Source: Gp1-AA133 sp964641665
Lineage (GTDB): Bacteria; Acidobacteriota; Terriglobia; Terriglobales; Acidobacteriaceae
Direction of reading: 5' to 3'
Length of the DNA stretch: 64,000 nucleotides
NCBI GenBank assembly: GCA_964641665.1
Contig: CAZXKO010000095.1
Location: forward strand, 1-64,000
Under the pieces are notes generated by a model. The model was not told the DNA's origin. It saw only the letters and a list, made by a program, of their open reading frames with translations, and ran no database searches. Positions 61,711 through 64,000 of the stretch are shown here, in pieces; the first letter of the stretch is position 1; each line of letters starts with the position of its first letter. The translations under genes were made by a program, and so were the position numbers.

Positions 61711-62763
61711 TTGCTCATCGTCGGCTTCGACGGGACGGAAGTGTCTCCCGGGCTCGCTTCCCTGCTCGAGCGCGTTCAACCGGGCGGCATCATTCTTTTT
61801 GCGCGTAACATCGTGAGCGCGGAGCAGACTTACAAACTTCTCAAGGATTGCCAGGCGCTCGTCTCCTACCCCCTGTTCCGATGTGTGGACCTTGAGGGAG
61901 GAAAAGTAGACCGGCTGCGGAACGTGATCGGGCCGGCTCCAGCGCCGGCGGAAGTGTTCGCCACCGGGGATCGGAAGTTGTTTCGCAAGCATGGACGGGT
62001 AATCGGCGAGAACTGCCGGGCCGTCGGATTTAACGTGGACTTCGCTCCTACCGTCGATCTGGCGTTTGAGGCATCGAAGAGCGTGATGAGTTCGCGGGCG
62101 GTTTCGGCGAACCCTGGAGAGGTGATCGCCTACGTTCGCGAGTTTCTTGCCGGGTTAGGTGAGGCGGGCGTTCTGGGCTGCGGAAAACATTTCCCCGGGC
62201 TGGGAGAAGGAACGCTCGACAGCCATCATGAATTGCCGGTGATCGAGAAGTCCTTCAAAAAGTTGTGGGCAGAGGACCTGGTTCCTTACCGCACCTTGCG
62301 TCGCCTGTTCCCTTTTGTGATGGTGTCGCATGCGGCGTATCCGGATGTGACGCGGGAACCCACGCCGGCATCGCTTTCCCAGAAGTGGATCACGGAGATT
62401 CTGCGCAAGAAAATCGGCTATCGAGGATTGATCGCGTCCGACGATCTGGAGATGGGAGGGGTGCTGGCGGCGGCGCCAATTGAGAAGGCAGCGGTGCAGC
62501 ACATTCGTGCTGGCGGAGACTTGTGCTTGATCTGCCACCAGGAGGAGTTTGTAACGCGGGCGCACGCAGAGCTGGCGCGTGAGGCAGAGAACGACCGCGG
62601 GTTTGCTCGGCGCGTGGCGGAGGCGGCGCGCCGGGTCTTGGCATTCAAGAAGAAATCGACGAAATTGGGGCGGTGGGTGAATCCTCCAACACCGGAGATT
62701 GTAGACCGGCTGTCGCGGCGGCTCTGGGAGTTCAGCGAGCAGGTGCGGTTGGGAGGACTGTGA
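61711..62763 (+). CDS. nagZ: Beta-N-acetylhexosaminidase (GH3, NagZ-like)
   Basis: 350 residues from TTG 61711, preceded by the G-rich CGGGATCGGG; no ATG start fits the family N-terminus LIVGFDGTEVSPGL. The GH3 catalytic fold carries the signature KHFPGLGEGTLDSHHELPVI with the His/Asp general acid pair, and the nucleophile Asp in LIASDDLEMGGVL. The usual DQEGG reads DLEGG (CVDLEGGKVDRLR). It removes N-acetylglucosamine from muropeptides in cell-wall recycling; the anmK gene that follows uses the resulting anhydro-MurNAc. Length normal. Confidence 0.92.
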   Translation: MLIVGFDGTEVSPGLASLLERVQPGGIILFARNIVSAEQTYKLLKDCQALVSYPLFRCVDLEGGKVDRLRNVIGPAPAPAEVFATGDRKLFRKHGRVIGENCRAVGFNVDFAPTVDLAFEASKSVMSSRAVSANPGEVIAYVREFLAGLGEAGVLGCGKHFPGLGEGTLDSHHELPVIEKSFKKLWAEDLVPYRTLRRLFPFVMVSHAAYPDVTREPTPASLSQKWITEILRKKIGYRGLIASDDLEMGGVLAAAPIEKAAVQHIRAGGDLCLICHQEEFVTRAHAELAREAENDRGFARRVAEAARRVLAFKKKSTKLGRWVNPPTPEIVDRLSRRLWEFSEQVRLGGL

Positions 62764-63022
62764 GCGTTCGTTCTTGCGCAAGCTTTAGATTCTTTCGCCC
62801 CTGCGGGGCTTCCGTCCGAGCCTGCGCTTACCCACGGCTTACGCCGTGGGCTTCATTCTTTCGCCGCTTCGCGGCTGGGGAGACGGGGCATTCTGCTACC
62901 CGTTCTCTTCACATCTCACCGTCTCATCAACTTTCAGGTTTCGCCACGGACGGGTCACGGCCCTCGGAGGAGGTTCGTGTGCTTTCCCGGGACGGGGCTC
63001 CTGAGTATGCAGAGGCGGCATC
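62764..63022. repeat. Gap with GCCCCTGCGGGGC and CCCACGGCTTACGCCGTGGG hairpins
   Basis: 62799-62811 and 62832-62851 are palindromic words (GCCCCTGCGGGGC; CCCACGGCTTACGCCGTGGG), with TTCGCCGCTTCGCGGC after. They look like REP-type hairpins between nagZ and anmK. A longer frame over this gap (62673-63026) is a shadow. Confidence 0.6.
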
Positions 63023-64000
63023 GTGATCGTCGCCGGCGTGATGAGTGGGACCTCCGCCGACGGCATCGATGTCGCGCTGGTACGGGTGAGTGAGGCTGGA
63101 CACCGGGGCGCAACTTCGGGGCCTCGCCAAATTCCGTCGTCAGGACGCAGGCGCGAACGGCCCAGGCTTGAAGGGTCGCTGCGCTTTCAACTAGTCGGAC
63201 ACGCCGCCGTTCCCTACCGGGCCACGGTGCGGCGGGCGGTGCTGGCGGCGATGAACGCACCGCGGGCGAGCGTCGCCGATCTCGCGCGGTTGAGCTTTCT
63301 GCTGGCGGAGCTTTACGCCGACGCGGTTGTGGACACGCAGCGAAAGTTTCGGGTGAAGGCGCAACTGGTCGGCTGCCATGGGCAGACGCTCTACCATCAG
63401 GGGGAACCCGAGCCATTCCTCGGCCGCAGGATCGCGGCAACGTGGCAGACCGGTGAAGGCGCAGTAATCGCGGTGCGGTTGGGCGTGCCCGTGGTCTCCG
63501 ACTTCCGCCCCGCTGACATGGCGGCCGGAGGAAAGGGCGCGCCGCTGGTTCCCTTCCTCGACTACCTTCTCTATCGGGATGCGCGCGTCGGACGGATCGT
63601 GCAAAACATTGGGGGGATTGCGAACCTGTCTGCGATTCCTCCCGCAGCATCGGCCGGGCATGTCGTCGCGTTCGACACAGGACCGGGCAACATGGTGATC
63701 GACGCAGTTACCGAGCGGCTGTTCCACAAGCCGTACGACCGCGACGGGCGGATCGCGGCTTCTGGAAGTGTGAGGAGCGACGTAATTGATGGAGTCTTGC
63801 GGGAGCGGTTTTTTCAGAGGAAGCCGCCCAAAACCGCCGGTCGGGAGGAATTCGGCCGCGAGTTCGTCCAGACATTTCTCAGGCGCTGCGGGCAGCCCAA
63901 GGCTGACGTGGTCGCCACCGCAACCGCTCTTACCGCGCGATCCATCGGAGAGGCGATTCGACGGTTTGTGAGACCGCTCCGGTCCTATCGCGAATTCGTA
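63023..64000 (+). CDS. anmK: Anhydro-N-acetylmuramic acid kinase (partial, cut by window end)
   Basis: The first 326 codons from GTG 63023 (AGAGG eight bases upstream). The protein begins with the ATP-site motif GVMSGTSADGIDVALVRVSE, then GCHGQTLYHQGE, the catalytic region SDFRPADMAAGGKGAPLVPF, VQNIGGIANLS and DTGPGNMVIDAVTERL, all hallmarks of AnmK. It phosphorylates and opens 1,6-anhydro-MurNAc to MurNAc-6-P. No stop occurs before the window end, so about 50-70 residues are missing. It follows nagZ in the same direction, a peptidoglycan-recycling pair. Confidence 0.93.
   Translation, partial: MIVAGVMSGTSADGIDVALVRVSEAGHRGATSGPRQIPSSGRRRERPRLEGSLRFQLVGHAAVPYRATVRRAVLAAMNAPRASVADLARLSFLLAELYADAVVDTQRKFRVKAQLVGCHGQTLYHQGEPEPFLGRRIAATWQTGEGAVIAVRLGVPVVSDFRPADMAAGGKGAPLVPFLDYLLYRDARVGRIVQNIGGIANLSAIPPAASAGHVVAFDTGPGNMVIDAVTERLFHKPYDRDGRIAASGSVRSDVIDGVLRERFFQRKPPKTAGREEFGREFVQTFLRRCGQPKADVVATATALTARSIGEAIRRFVRPLRSYREFV

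Noticed and set aside
62673..63026. 117-codon plus frame between nagZ and anmK
   Set aside because: Runs over nagZ end and REP-like hairpins. The real gene is anmK in another frame from 63023.

Overview
The window reads as a high-GC chromosome segment from an environmental bacterium, most likely an acidobacterium (Acidobacteriota, Terriglobia/Koribacter-like). This placement is inferred, not computed. It rests on an Oar-type TonB-dependent receptor with a carboxypeptidase-regulatory N-terminus paired with a DUF5666-type protein, a GloVer-repeat secreted protein, a MarR-GNAT fusion, a SYLF protein, a myo-inositol-1-phosphate synthase, and several families of short intergenic repeats. I see no prophage, CRISPR array, plasmid or intact transposon. 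The only mobile-element trace is a fragment of group II intron reverse transcriptase at the left edge, joined in frame to a decayed EAL domain.

Layout. 1-633: RT/EAL pseudogene. 0.6-7.3 kb (minus strand): secreted carboxylesterase, frameshifted bestrophin-like/DUF4239 protein, cobalamin-dependent methionine synthase metH, and a lone nuoI. 7.5-9.4 kb: dxs. 9.6-13.1 kb: a HEPN-like/secreted-protein pair and an ABC exporter (ATPase plus permease). 13.1-18.9 kb: a Bcp peroxiredoxin, two VOC/transport functions, a self-regulated MarR-GNAT gene with a palindromic operator, a MATE exporter, an EamA-like half transporter, and UbiD. 19-23.5 kb: a FabF-like ketosynthase, DinB protein, esterase, frameshifted GloVer protein, a DDN-type protein and a small hypothetical. 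23.5-31.5 kb: a patatin fused to an outer-membrane barrel, a SYLF protein, a 971-residue TonB-dependent receptor and its DUF5666 partner. 31.6-41.2 kb: aquaporin, M3 peptidase, STAS protein, tRNA-Gly(CCC), Tat amidase, second ABC exporter and a double-VOC lipoprotein-like protein. 41.6-50.1 kb: inositol phosphate synthase, two unlisted small membrane proteins, SnoaL-like protein, DedA, endonuclease III, a methyltransferase and an S9 peptidase. 50.4-54.7 kb: the ccsA-hemA-hemC-hemD heme operon on the minus strand. 55-64 kb: GH3 beta-glucosidase, galT, mutS, nagZ and the start of anmK (cut by the window end).

The clearest functional units are as follows. (i) The heme operon has tightly overlapping starts and stops, a perfect TATAAT and a perfect CRP/FNR-type palindrome upstream. 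(ii) The MarR-GNAT gene has a -35 box inside its operator. (iii) There is a peptidoglycan-recycling pair nagZ-anmK. (iv) There is an outer-membrane receptor pair. Dispersed repeats are a second theme: a 43-nt element occurs three times, a CCCTGAG...CAGTCGAAGGG element occurs in intergenic DNA and also inside the mutS reading frame, and a degenerate tandem array separates hemC from hemD. Most of the window is ordinary housekeeping DNA. I did not find a convincing new multi-gene system. The best leads are the regulatory sites, the repeat insertion in mutS and the small membrane proteins.
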